This document shows positions 1 to 8,537 of a DNA stretch of 51,775 bases, piece after piece. The notes beneath the pieces are model-generated. The model searched no databases. It saw nothing but the letters and a program-made list of their open reading frames with translations, and had not been told where the DNA came from. Where the stretch lies: contig CAZGWJ010000007.1 of NCBI GenBank assembly GCA_964529445.1, positions 1-51,775 on the forward strand. Direction: 5' to 3'. Numbering within the stretch: position 1 is the first letter of the stretch; the number at the start of each line of letters is the position of its first letter. The position numbers were made by a program, and so were the translations under genes. This stretch comes from CAZGWJ01 sp964529445. GTDB lineage: Bacteria; Oederibacteriota; Muellerivitia; Muellerivitales; Muellerivitaceae.

Positions 1-2
1 CC

Positions 3-3000
3 ACGCGGACCCATACCCCCACCCTCTCGTTCACGCCGACCGCCACGAACACCTCCACGCCCACGAGCACACCCACCCACACGTTGACCGACACGCCGAC
101 CGACACGCGCACCCACACCCACACGGCCACCCCCACGGCGACCCCCTCCTTCACCGGGATGTGCGGCGAGAACACCTACTCCTGCACCCCCACGGCCTCC
201 CCGACCCACAGCGCGACCGTCACGCCCAGCTTCACCCCCACCGACACCCCCCTCTTCACCTTCACGGCCACCCCCTCCCCCAGCGCGACGCCGACCCCCA
301 CGGGCAACCGGATCGTCATCAACTACAGTTTCACGGGCGCCACGGTGAATTCCACCACCAACCTCCATTTCATCGCCTTCAGCATGAGCGCGGACGGCCC
401 CGGCATGAGCACCCTGGCTTCGACGGCTTCGGGGACGGCCACTATCCACGGCATCGACCCGGCCTACCCCAACGTCGCCGTCCTTGGGTTCTACAACGCG
501 ACGGGGCAGGACCTCTCCCAGCCGGAAACGGATCCCCTTCCCGGCGACTCCTTCACCATCTACAGCGGCGCCTGCGAGTTCGCGGGCAGCACTCCCGTCA
601 ACACCGGGGCTACACCCGTCACCATCACCATGAACTTCACGCGCACCGGCTGCCGCCTTTACGGCTTCAGCGGTACCCTTTCCTATACGGGCACCGGGAT
701 CCAGCCCAATGACAACAACCAGATGTACGTCGAACTTTCCTCCACGACCGACTTCTCCGACCCCATCGAGAGCCGGGGCTACGCGAACACGCCCAGGACC
801 TTCAGTCTCTTCAACTCCGAGCAGCTTTCCGCGACCGGTAACTACTACGTGCGCGCCTGGTTCGACAAGAACGGCAACGCCTGGCAGACGGGGGGACAAC
901 CGGACCCGGGAGACCCCTGCACCATCCTGGGGCCTCTCGCAAGCGGCCTCACACCGGGCACCCTGAACCTCATCCTGAACGGGACCGAGAATTCCTGCGG
1001 CATCCCCACGCCGACCGCCACGCAGACCTACGCGAACTTCCTCTACGGGACGGCGAGCTACACCTCGGGCACGGTGGACGGGAACCATCCCATCGTCCTG
1101 CGCCTCTTCGACAACCGGAACATGTACAACATGCCGGTAGCCACGGCCCTGGTCTACTCGAATGGCGGCTCCTACGTCCTGCCGGTGAACTCGGCCGTCA
1201 CGGATTACGCCCTGTCCATGGAATACCAGGCGGGCGGCATCTGCACGCAATGCTGGTACCAGGTGGGCAATCCCCTGCGCTATTACGACACCGGGGTTTC
1301 CCTTCCCGCCGACGCCGTCAACATCTCGGGACCGACGAACCTGAACGTGTCCTTCGACGACACCTACAAGACCTACGGCTACAAGGGCACCCTGACCTAC
1401 ACGGGCCCCGATTTCGGTCTGGGCTGTAACCCGGGGGATCCGCACCTGGGCATCACGGCCTACGATCCCCTGCAACCCAACACGAACCTGTCCAGCGGCG
1501 GCGCCTGCGAAAACGGGTATTCCTACCAACTCGGCATGGCGGCCGGAACCTGGAACCTGAGGGCTTTCCTCGACTTCAACGGCAACTGGATGCTGGATGT
1601 CGGCGAGGTGTACGAGGAACTGGGTTCCTACACCGCCAACCTGGGAACGCCGGAATACGACTTCACCTTCTCCGGCAACTGCGTCTGGGGACCCGGATGC
1701 GTGGCCTTCACGCCCACGGCCACCCCGTCGAGCCCCACCCCCACCCCGACCTGGACGAGGACCCCAACGCCTCCGCCCACGCCCACCCCGACCTTCACCT
1801 CCGCCTACCGCATCACGGGCGTCCTCAACTACACGGGCGGGTCCTACACCATCGACGCCGACACCCCCTTGATGGTCTTCGTCTCGCCCGACATGGACAG
1901 CGGCACGACCGTCCCGGTGGAGGTCAACAACAGCCCCTTCGAGGTGGGCGTCCCCGGCCCCGGTTCGTACTACCTGGTGGCCTGGGTCGGCCCGGAAACC
2001 GAAAATGGCCCGATGGTGGGGCGGCCCTACATCGCCTACAACGGCACCTGCGACATCGGGTCCGCCACCGCCGTCAACGTCGCCGGCCCCGGGAACACGG
2101 GCGTGGGCACCATCGCCTTCGGGAACTCCTGCCTCTTCACGGGCGTGTACGGCACCATCCACTACACGGGCATCGGATCGGTGAGCGAGTCGAGCCCCCT
2201 GCGGGTGCTCTCCTACTCCGACAGCGGCTACACGACCCCGGACGACTGGGACACCGCGGTCACGGTGAACAACAGCCGCTACGACATCATGATCATGGGC
2301 GGCAGCGGCACCCACTACCTGCGTGCCTACCTGGATGCCAATTCCAACTGGCAGCTCGACGCCTGCGAGCCCTACGTCAATGTCGGCTCCTACACGGCGG
2401 GCGGCGTCGTGAACCAGGACATCACCTTCGGCGACACGAACCGCTGGAATTGCGCCAACTACATCACGGGCACCGCGAGCTTCACCGGGGGCCCGGTGGA
2501 CGCCTCCCATCCCATCCTGATCCAGACCCAACCCTACGGGGGTGGCGGTGGCATGTATCCCAGCACCTCGGTCGTCACGAACGGGGGGGCCTACCTGGCC
2601 TGGGCGTCGAGCGGGGACAACACGATTTCGATGTTCTACAAGACCAACGGGCTCCTTCCGAACTGCTCCAACTGCATCGGCGCGGGGGACTACTACGAGA
2701 TCTACAACGACTCCTCCAACTACTTCGGCACCGCCGTGAACTGCTCCCCTTCCGCCACCGTCAACCTGGCCTTCAACACCACGTGGCGCCTGGGCGGCTT
2801 CGCCGGGACCGTGACCTACACGGGGGCCGGCACGGCCGACTGTGACGGCGGCTCGCCCCTCGGGGTGGGCACCACCAACCAGAGCGCCGCGCCCGTCACC
2901 TCCATCGGCAACTGGACCGGCATCTGCAGGAACGGGGATCCCTACTCGCTGGCCGACTGGGCCCACATGCCCGGGGCGGGCCACTCGTACTACCTCATCG

Positions 3001-3128
3001 CCTTCTACGACACCAACAGCAACTGGCAGTTCGACGCGGGTGACAAGTACGACCTCTTCGGCCCCTACGTGAGCGACTACGGCGAGACCCCGAGAAACCT
3101 CGTCTTCTCGGGCACCTATACCCGCTAG
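3..3128 (+). CDS. Large modular Thr/Pro-linker surface protein, 5'-partial
   Basis: The frame is open to the left edge of the window with Thr/Pro codons, so the true start lies upstream; the first in-frame TTG (84) is probably not the start. After a ~70-residue TPT linker, four A+B module pairs follow (residues counted from base 84). A modules start near 75, 319, 575 and 792 with an xYT/SFTG motif. B modules start near 189, 427, 683 and 901 with GTxxYTG. Each B module carries a loop such as FDKNGNAW, LDFNGNWMLD, LDANSNWQLD or YDTNSNWQFD, which resembles a calcium-binding D-x-N-x-N loop. TPT linkers also separate some pairs. It is probably exported and cell-surface or extracellular. Function is unknown. 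A strong terminator follows the stop. Confidence 0.85.
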   Translation, partial: TRTHTPTLSFTPTATNTSTPTSTPTHTLTDTPTDTRTHTHTATPTATPSFTGMCGENTYSCTPTASPTHSATVTPSFTPTDTPLFTFTATPSPSATPTPTGNRIVINYSFTGATVNSTTNLHFIAFSMSADGPGMSTLASTASGTATIHGIDPAYPNVAVLGFYNATGQDLSQPETDPLPGDSFTIYSGACEFAGSTPVNTGATPVTITMNFTRTGCRLYGFSGTLSYTGTGIQPNDNNQMYVELSSTTDFSDPIESRGYANTPRTFSLFNSEQLSATGNYYVRAWFDKNGNAWQTGGQPDPGDPCTILGPLASGLTPGTLNLILNGTENSCGIPTPTATQTYANFLYGTASYTSGTVDGNHPIVLRLFDNRNMYNMPVATALVYSNGGSYVLPVNSAVTDYALSMEYQAGGICTQCWYQVGNPLRYYDTGVSLPADAVNISGPTNLNVSFDDTYKTYGYKGTLTYTGPDFGLGCNPGDPHLGITAYDPLQPNTNLSSGGACENGYSYQLGMAAGTWNLRAFLDFNGNWMLDVGEVYEELGSYTANLGTPEYDFTFSGNCVWGPGCVAFTPTATPSSPTPTPTWTRTPTPPPTPTPTFTSAYRITGVLNYTGGSYTIDADTPLMVFVSPDMDSGTTVPVEVNNSPFEVGVPGPGSYYLVAWVGPETENGPMVGRPYIAYNGTCDIGSATAVNVAGPGNTGVGTIAFGNSCLFTGVYGTIHYTGIGSVSESSPLRVLSYSDSGYTTPDDWDTAVTVNNSRYDIMIMGGSGTHYLRAYLDANSNWQLDACEPYVNVGSYTAGGVVNQDITFGDTNRWNCANYITGTASFTGGPVDASHPILIQTQPYGGGGGMYPSTSVVTNGGAYLAWASSGDNTISMFYKTNGLLPNCSNCIGAGDYYEIYNDSSNYFGTAVNCSPSATVNLAFNTTWRLGGFAGTVTYTGAGTADCDGGSPLGVGTTNQSAAPVTSIGNWTGICRNGDPYSLADWAHMPGAGHSYYLIAFYDTNSNWQFDAGDKYDLFGPYVSDYGETPRNLVFSGTYTR

Positions 3129-3142
3129 GCCTCTCGAGCACG

Positions 3143-3184
3143 AAAGCCCGGCTTTCCTCCAGGAGAGCCGGGCTTTTTCTTTTG
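3143..3184 (+). terminator. Rho-independent terminator after the surface protein
   Basis: The hairpin AAGCCCGGCT / AGCCGGGCTT is followed by a T-rich tract, 15 bases after the stop codon. Confidence 0.9.
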
Positions 3185-3215
3185 TTTTCGGACTTTCGCC
3201 GGGTTCTTTTGCCCT

Positions 3216-3243
3216 TTGGGAGCGCCCGGCCATCGGGTAGAAT
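3216..3243 (+). promoter_or_regulatory. Putative sigma70-type promoter of trpB2
   Basis: TTGGGA at 3216 and TAGAAT at 3238 are separated by 16 bases. The box lies between the preceding terminator and the trpB2 start. Confidence 0.5.
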
Positions 3244-3275
3244 CCGGTCCTTATCTTTGCACCGAGGAGACACAA

Positions 3276-4574
3276 ATGAGCACGCCCACCCGCTTCGACC
3301 TGACCGCCAAGGACATCCCGACCCAGTGGTACAACATCCTCCCGGATTTCTCGAAACCCCTGCCCCCTCCCCTGCACCCGGGTACCAAACAGCCCGTCAC
3401 CCCGGACCTCATGGCCAAGATCTTCCCGATGAGCCTTATCCAACAGGAGATGTCCCCCGACAACCGCATCGACATCCCCGACGAAGTGCGCGACATCTAC
3501 CAGTTATGGCGGCCGACCCCGCTCCTGCGAGCCGTACGCCTTGAGAAGGCACTCGACACGCCCGCCCACATCTACTACAAGTACGAGGGCGTCTCCCCCG
3601 GCGGGTCCCACAAGCTCAACACGGCCGTGGCCCAGGCCTACTACAACAAGCAGGACGGCACCACGCGCATCGCCACCGAGACCGGCGCGGGACAATGGGG
3701 TTCCTCCCTCGCCCTGGCCTGCAAGCTCTTCGGTATCGAGTGCCGCGTCTACATGGTCAGCGTCTCGTTCCACCAGAAGCCCTACCGCAAACTCATGATG
3801 CAAACCTGGGGGGCCACCTGCTTCCCCTCCCCGAGCGACCAGACGGAGTTCGGCCGCAAACTGCTCGCCGAGAACCCCAAGCACCCGGGGGCCCTCGGCA
3901 TCGCGATCTCCGAGGCCCTTGAGGACACCTTCAAGAACCCGGGTACCAAGTATTCGCTGGGTTCGGTCCTGAACCACGTCTGCACCCACCAGTCGGTCAT
4001 CGGCCAGGAGGCGCTCAAGCAGATGGAGCTGGCGGGAGAATACCCGGACGTGGTCATCGGTTGTGCGGGCGGCGGCTCGAACTTCGCCGGATTGGCGTTC
4101 CCCTTCATCGAGCAGAACCTGAAGAGCGGCAGGAAAACCCGCATCGTGGCGGTCGAGCCGGAGTCCTGCCCCTCCCTGACGAAGGGCGACCTGCGCTACG
4201 ACTTCGGGGACATGGCCGGCATGACGCCCCTCCTGTGGATGTACACGCTGGGGGCCGACTTCGTGCCTCCTCCCATCCACGCCGGGGGGCTGCGCTACCA
4301 CGGCATGGCGCCCACGGTGTCCCACGCCAAGGAACTCGGGCTCATCGAGGCGGCCTCCGTGGGCCAGAAGGAGATCTTCGAGGTGGGCGTGCAATGGGCC
4401 CGCACGGAGGGCATCATCCCGGCCCCCGAGACCGATCACGCGATCGCGCAGGTCGTCCGGGAGGCCGAAGCCGCCAAGAAGGAGGGGAAGAAGCGCGTCA
4501 TCGTCTTCAACTTTTCCGGCCACGGACTGATCGACCTCGCGGCCTACGATTCGTTCCTGACGGGGAAACTCTAG
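3276..4574 (+). CDS. trpB2: Tryptophan synthase beta chain, TrpB2 type
   Basis: PLP enzyme that condenses indole and serine to tryptophan; cytoplasmic. The 432-residue protein starts at the ATG at 3276, which has a GAGGAG ribosome site; the longer open frame upstream crosses the promoter. PLP lysine 113 lies in GGSHKLNTA. The ETGAGQWG substrate loop follows near residue 135, and the glycine-rich phosphate cup is GCAGGGSN. The extended N-terminus with QWYNILPD and the overall length match the TrpB2 subgroup rather than the ~400-residue TrpB1. No trpA or other trp gene is adjacent. TrpB2 enzymes are often stand-alone and may salvage indole. The gene is monocistronic between its own promoter and terminator. 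Confidence 0.95.
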   Translation: MSTPTRFDLTAKDIPTQWYNILPDFSKPLPPPLHPGTKQPVTPDLMAKIFPMSLIQQEMSPDNRIDIPDEVRDIYQLWRPTPLLRAVRLEKALDTPAHIYYKYEGVSPGGSHKLNTAVAQAYYNKQDGTTRIATETGAGQWGSSLALACKLFGIECRVYMVSVSFHQKPYRKLMMQTWGATCFPSPSDQTEFGRKLLAENPKHPGALGIAISEALEDTFKNPGTKYSLGSVLNHVCTHQSVIGQEALKQMELAGEYPDVVIGCAGGGSNFAGLAFPFIEQNLKSGRKTRIVAVEPESCPSLTKGDLRYDFGDMAGMTPLLWMYTLGADFVPPPIHAGGLRYHGMAPTVSHAKELGLIEAASVGQKEIFEVGVQWARTEGIIPAPETDHAIAQVVREAEAAKKEGKKRVIVFNFSGHGLIDLAAYDSFLTGKL

Positions 4575-4653
4575 CCGGTTGCACAAAAAACTTCTGCAGC
4601 ATCCTGCTCGTCTTCACCGCGCGGGGGCGAGGAACAACCTTCCTGAAGACAAC

Positions 4654-4687
4654 AGGGCGGGGCCCAAAGGCCCCGCCCTTCGTTTTT
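4654..4687 (+). terminator. Rho-independent terminator after trpB2
   Basis: The stem GGGCGGGGCC / GGCCCCGCCC is followed by TTCGTTTTT. It lies in the convergent gap between trpB2 and the nrf/ccs operon. On the minus strand the U-tract is poor, so it mainly serves trpB2. Confidence 0.85.
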
Positions 4688-4700
4688 CCGGACAGGCATC

Positions 4701-5483
4701 TCACTGCGCGTAGGCGTGCAGTCCCTTCATCAGGTAGTTGACCCCGAAATACGTGAACATCGTCACGGCGAACCCGGCGAGGTTCATCCACGCGAATCGC
4801 CGACCCCGCCAACCCTTTCCCCGCCAGAGGTGCAGGGCCGCGGCATACCAGAGCCACGTGATGAGGGACCAGGTCTCCTTCGGGTCCCATTGCCAATAGG
4901 CCCCCCAGGCCTCGTGGGCCCAAACGGACCCCGTCAGGATCCCCGCCGTGAGCAGGAGGAATCCGAAGGAAAGGGCGCGGTACTGGATCCGATCGAGTTC
5001 CGCCGCGCGGGCGGGTTCGATGCCCCGCTTCAGGGCGGGCAGGGCCAGGGCGGCGCCCACGGTGAGCGCTCCGTAGCCCAGCATGGCGGCCAGCACGTGG
5101 TAGAAGAGCCAGTTCGAACGCAGGGCCGGCATGAGGGGACGCATCGAAGGGTCCAGGAGGGACGCAGCCGCCAGGACCAACGCCGCGGTCCCGGCGGCCC
5201 AGGGCGTGAGGCGCTCCCGGGCGGAGGATCCTCCCAGGGCGAGCGACAGGACCGCCACGGCCCAGGCCAAGACGATAAGCGACTCGTACTGGTTGGAGAG
5301 GGGCGCCCGCCCCGCCGAGACCCAACGAAGACCGACGAGGATCGTCTGGGCGGCGATCCCAGCCCCCAGCCAACCCAATGCCAGGCGCCTCCAGAAGGGC
5401 CGGTTCGCCACATAGGCCGCGCCCGAAAACGCCAGGGCGGCCAGGTACAGCGCGAAAGGCACGTTCACTTCCGGGTGGGTCAC
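4701..5483 (-). CDS. ccsA: Cytochrome c biogenesis protein CcsA/ResC-like (haem handling)
   Basis: This 260-residue integral membrane protein has seven to eight hydrophobic segments. The hallmark tryptophan-rich haem-binding WWD-type segment near residue 200 reads WGAYWQWDPKETW. Histidines in flanking loops fit haem ligation in system II cytochrome c maturation, where it partners ResB to move and attach haem outside the membrane. The start is the GTG at 5483, preceded by AGGAGG. The GTG overlaps the resB stop as GTGA, so translation is probably coupled. A much longer frame open through resB is not coding. As last gene of the nrfHA operon it likely matures the nine haems of NrfA and NrfH. Confidence 0.92.
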   Translation of the reverse strand: MTHPEVNVPFALYLAALAFSGAAYVANRPFWRRLALGWLGAGIAAQTILVGLRWVSAGRAPLSNQYESLIVLAWAVAVLSLALGGSSARERLTPWAAGTAALVLAAASLLDPSMRPLMPALRSNWLFYHVLAAMLGYGALTVGAALALPALKRGIEPARAAELDRIQYRALSFGFLLLTAGILTGSVWAHEAWGAYWQWDPKETWSLITWLWYAAALHLWRGKGWRGRRFAWMNLAGFAVTMFTYFGVNYLMKGLHAYAQ

Positions 5484-6436
5484 GGCCGCCTCCTGAACAG
5501 GTGGAGCGTCAATCCGGTCATCAGCAGGATGAAACCCGCATACACCACGGCCACGCCGGGGTCTTTCGACGCCTCCAACACCGACACCTTTTCGTCTTCC
5601 GGATCGTAGGCGGCCTGGTAGAGGGTGAAGCCCCCATGCCGGAGGGGATGGTTGACCTTCACCTCCGCCGCCCGCACTTCCCGTCCGGAGCCGTCGAGGA
5701 GGGTCACGCGGCTGACGTATTGCCCCACCGGGGCGGGTTCGTAAATGTACTCGGCTTCCAGGGGAAGTTCCTCCTGGTGCAGGCCCGGGAAATGGGCGAA
5801 GAGCCAGGCGCCGCCCCGGGGTTCGCCATCCTCCAGGAAGGCCACCTGGAGCGCCGGGTTCCGGGGTTTTTCCGAGCGCTTCTCGGCCCCCTTCGCCCCC
5901 ACCACGAGATCGGGGATGAAGCGTCCGATCGCAAGGGACCAGCGGGTCCCCGGGACCGGTTGGACCGTTCCCGGCGCCACCTCCAGCGTCCGGTGCCAAT
6001 CCTCCTCCGGATGTCTCAACGACAGCCGGTGCACCGGGTCCCGGTCGACCTCCACGCGGAAATCGTCGAGTCGCACGGCGAAGGGGAGGCCGAAGGCCGG
6101 GCGCCCTTCCCGGTCGAGAGCCGTGACGGCCGCGGGATCCCCGGTGCGCAAAACCATCCGCCCCCGTTGACCCGCGACCGCCGTCAGGACGCCGCCCGCC
6201 ACGACCAGAAGGACCGCGAGGTGCACGAGAAGGACCGCCCCGGGAAGAACGGGCCCCTTGCGGATCGTGCAGACGGCCAGGTTGAGGACCCAGATGGAAA
6301 CGAGTCCCGCGAAGACGGGATGGGCGTAGGAGACCTCCTCCCGGAAAGCCCCCACCGCCAGGGTGCCCGCCAGGATCGCCGAGAGCGCCAGGAACGCCTC
6401 GAGGGAGGCGACAGCCTTCCATACCTTGCGCATCAC
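5480..6436 (-). CDS. resB: ResB-like cytochrome c biogenesis protein
   Basis: This 318-residue protein has an N-terminal pair of membrane segments, a further pair around residues 65-90, a large soluble (extracytoplasmic) region, and a final membrane segment near 295-312. That is the ResB layout, in a short version. A conserved-looking KVNHPLRHGGFTLYQAAYD stretch near the end of the soluble region is typical of the family. ResB works with CcsA in system II haem ligation. It starts seven bases downstream of the nrfA stop and overlaps ccsA by four bases. In some epsilonproteobacteria the two proteins are fused (NrfI); here they are separate. Confidence 0.88.
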   Translation of the reverse strand: MMRKVWKAVASLEAFLALSAILAGTLAVGAFREEVSYAHPVFAGLVSIWVLNLAVCTIRKGPVLPGAVLLVHLAVLLVVAGGVLTAVAGQRGRMVLRTGDPAAVTALDREGRPAFGLPFAVRLDDFRVEVDRDPVHRLSLRHPEEDWHRTLEVAPGTVQPVPGTRWSLAIGRFIPDLVVGAKGAEKRSEKPRNPALQVAFLEDGEPRGGAWLFAHFPGLHQEELPLEAEYIYEPAPVGQYVSRVTLLDGSGREVRAAEVKVNHPLRHGGFTLYQAAYDPEDEKVSVLEASKDPGVAVVYAGFILLMTGLTLHLFRRRP

Positions 6437-6443
6437 AGGATCC

Positions 6444-7823
6444 TCAGGGCCGGAAACCGGCGTCGCGGAGGGCCACCTGCCCTTTCCGGAACTCCTCGGC
6501 CGCCGTCCCCAGGATGCGCATGGATTCCTGCGGGGCGTGGAAGCCCATGGAGTTCTCCGCTTCCACGAAATCGAGGTAGAACTGGCCCTTGCGCTGGTGA
6601 GCGCGGGCCTGGGCGAGCTTCTCGTCCGGCATTTTCCGCCCCACGGCCTTCTCCAGGTCGCCGATAAGGTCCAGGGCGGCGTCCATGGCCTCGCCGCGCT
6701 TGCGATAGGTGCGGTCCTGGATCTGCTCCACGCGGGCCTTGAGCTCCTCCTCGGGCCACTTGTGGCAGGTCTGGCAAGAGCGGTTAACGGAGAGCATGGG
6801 GCTTCTCACGTGGTGCTCGCTCACCTTCAGGGCCCCGACGCGCTTGTAGGGCATGTGGCAGTCCGCGCAGGCCACGCCTGAACGGGAATGGATCCCCTGG
6901 TTCCACATCTCGAACTCGGGATGCTGGGCCTTCAGGACCTTCGCACCCGTGCGCTTGTGCGTCCAGTCGGCATGCCCGGTCTCCTCGTAATAAGCGTAAA
7001 TCGGGTCGATCTGGAGCCCCTTGTGCCAGGGATAGGTCAGGCGCTTGCCCTCGCCTTTGAAGTAGTACTCCACGTGGCATTGCCCGCACACGAAGGAGCG
7101 CATCTCGGCGCGCGTGGCGTCCCGGTTCACATCGTAGTCCTTCACGCCCTGGGAGGCCTTGAAGGCCTTCATGCCCTCCATGAAAGCGGGGCGGGTGATG
7201 CGCAGTTCCATGGATGCGGGGTCATGACAGTCGATGCAGGCCACGGGATGCTCGACGTGCTTGCGAGCCTCCATGTAGGGCATCCGGTTCATCCGGTCGA
7301 AGCCCTTGAAAAGGTCGCCGTCGCCCAGCTTCTTGTAGGGGAGGTACACCGAGGCGTGGCAATGCATGCAGGTACCCGGCTGCTTCGCGACCTGCTGGCG
7401 CCGCGTGAAGGTCTGGTCGTCCAGCATGTAGGCATGGCCCCGCTCCTCCCGGAAATCCTCCGCGAAGGCGTAGCCGTCCCAGAAGACCCGCAGGCGGGGG
7501 TCCTCGTCGAGGCGCGAATGGGCGACCTTCGTGCGGGGATCGTCCGTCGTGGCCTTGCGGGGCAGGGCCTCGCTTCCGCCGTACTTGGTGCGCTCCTGGT
7601 CGACGGTTCTGCGATATCCGTCGTATTCCAGCGGGAAGTTCCTGCCCCAAACGGCCGGGTCCCCGGTCTCGTCCGTGATCTCGACCACGCGCGGATAGGG
7701 ATTCTTCGCCTCCTGCATGCGCGTGTTGATGTTGAGGAGCAGAAGAGCCACGCCCAATACGCCCAGCATCGTGCCGCCCAGGACGAGGGCGTACAAACGG
7801 ATCAGGTTCTTCCCTTCGCTCAT
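6444..7823 (-). CDS. nrfA: Pentahaem ammonia-forming nitrite reductase, catalytic subunit
   Basis: NrfA reduces nitrite to ammonium with six electrons outside the cytoplasmic membrane. The 459 residues carry an N-terminal hydrophobic segment (about 8-31) and five haem motifs: CMHCH 152-156, CIDCH 196-200, CGQCH 246-250, CADCH 319-323 and CQTCH 350-354. CGQCHVEYYF contains the active-site tyrosine region, and KAQHPEFEMWNQGIH lies between haems 3 and 4, both NrfA hallmarks. The first, catalytic-haem motif is CxxCH, not the classical CxxCK, placing it among the CxxCH NrfA variants. It starts after AAGGAG and lies 18 bases behind nrfH. The ResB/CcsA pair follows in the same operon. Confidence 0.95.
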   Translation of the reverse strand: MSEGKNLIRLYALVLGGTMLGVLGVALLLLNINTRMQEAKNPYPRVVEITDETGDPAVWGRNFPLEYDGYRRTVDQERTKYGGSEALPRKATTDDPRTKVAHSRLDEDPRLRVFWDGYAFAEDFREERGHAYMLDDQTFTRRQQVAKQPGTCMHCHASVYLPYKKLGDGDLFKGFDRMNRMPYMEARKHVEHPVACIDCHDPASMELRITRPAFMEGMKAFKASQGVKDYDVNRDATRAEMRSFVCGQCHVEYYFKGEGKRLTYPWHKGLQIDPIYAYYEETGHADWTHKRTGAKVLKAQHPEFEMWNQGIHSRSGVACADCHMPYKRVGALKVSEHHVRSPMLSVNRSCQTCHKWPEEELKARVEQIQDRTYRKRGEAMDAALDLIGDLEKAVGRKMPDEKLAQARAHQRKGQFYLDFVEAENSMGFHAPQESMRILGTAAEEFRKGQVALRDAGFRP

Positions 7824-7841
7824 GGTCTTCTCCTTAATCCT

Positions 7842-8387
7842 TCAGTGGGGCGCCCCGTGGCCCACGTCCCGGTGGCAGCGCACGCAGGAAAGGTCTTCCC
7901 GGCCCCAACCGGGATGCGGCCGCATGGCGCGGGTGATGTCCGCGTGGCAATGCAGGCAGCTCGCCTCCAGGATCCGCGAGTTCTTGCTCTTGATCAGGAT
8001 GGGCTCGTGGAAATCCTGGAACGTGAAAGCCTTCGAATGGTGGTACCCATTCTCCGCCTTGGCGATCCACTTGGGAATGAAGGCGTGGGGCAGGTGGCAA
8101 TCCACGCAGGTGGCCACCGCGTGGTGGCTCGATCGTTCCCAGGAATCGTATTGTTCGTTCATGATATGGCAGTTCACGCAGGCCTTGGGGTCGCTGGTCA
8201 TATAGGAGGTGCCCCTCGCGTAATGGAAGGTGAACCCTCCCAGCCCCGCCAGGGCCCCCAGCGCCACGCAGAGGACGAGCCCGGCCCTCTGCACCCGGGG
8301 CGAACGCCAATCCGGCCGCAAGGACCCCAGGAAGTCGCGGACCCCTTTCGGCAGGCGTTGAAGCAGTCCTTCAAGGACCCTTTTCAT
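7842..8387 (-). CDS. nrfH: Tetrahaem quinol-oxidising subunit of nitrite reductase
   Basis: NrfH anchors NrfA and passes electrons to it from menaquinol. The 181-residue protein begins at the ATG at 8387; the longer frame upstream runs through the ilvD terminator. It has one membrane segment (about 35-53) and four haem motifs: CVNCH 70-74, CVDCH 94-98, CLHCH 144-148 and CVRCH 168-172. The stretch MTSDPKACVNCHIMNEQYDSW around haem 1, with its nearby methionine, is characteristic of the NapC/NrfH family. The ribosome site is weak (GCGAGAG abutting the ATG), so the start is slightly uncertain. It is first gene of nrfH-nrfA-resB-ccsA. Confidence 0.93.
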   Translation of the reverse strand: MKRVLEGLLQRLPKGVRDFLGSLRPDWRSPRVQRAGLVLCVALGALAGLGGFTFHYARGTSYMTSDPKACVNCHIMNEQYDSWERSSHHAVATCVDCHLPHAFIPKWIAKAENGYHHSKAFTFQDFHEPILIKSKNSRILEASCLHCHADITRAMRPHPGWGREDLSCVRCHRDVGHGAPH

Positions 8388-8445
8388 CTCTCGCACAGGA
8401 TAGTCCGGAGGACCCTTCGAATCCAGCCCCACTTCAAAGCGGGCC

Positions 8446-8459
8446 GGACAACCTTGTCC
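8446..8459. promoter_or_regulatory. Palindrome upstream of nrfH, possible operator
   Basis: GGACAA-CC-TTGTCC is a perfect 14-base dyad 59 bases before the nrfH start and just past the ilvD terminator. It does not match the FNR/CRP consensus. Regulation of nrf through it is inferred from position only. Confidence 0.35.
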
Positions 8460-8466
8460 AATCCGG

Positions 8467-8500
8467 AAAACAAAAGGGCGGAACCTTCCGGCCCCGCCCT
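8467..8500 (-). terminator. Rho-independent terminator after ilvD
   Basis: On the minus strand the stem GGGCGG / CCGCCC is followed by TTTTGTTTTCC. It separates ilvD from the nrf operon. Confidence 0.75.
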
Positions 8501-8537
8501 TTACCTCAATTCCCCATTCCAAATTATCGCATTGCCC

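Noticed and set aside
84..320. Tandem-like repeats resembling a CRISPR array or minisatellite
   Set aside because: The units are codon triplets for Thr/Pro with changing third bases and no fixed spacer; they are protein linkers.
5484..6422. N-terminal extension making ccsA a 573-residue protein
   Set aside because: It runs out of frame through resB; the GTG at 5483 with AGGAGG and family length fix the true start.
5378..6667. Long open frame on the plus strand opposite resB/ccsA
   Set aside because: It is antisense to clear genes, very rich in Arg, Gly and Pro, and has no ribosome site; high GC keeps shadow frames open.
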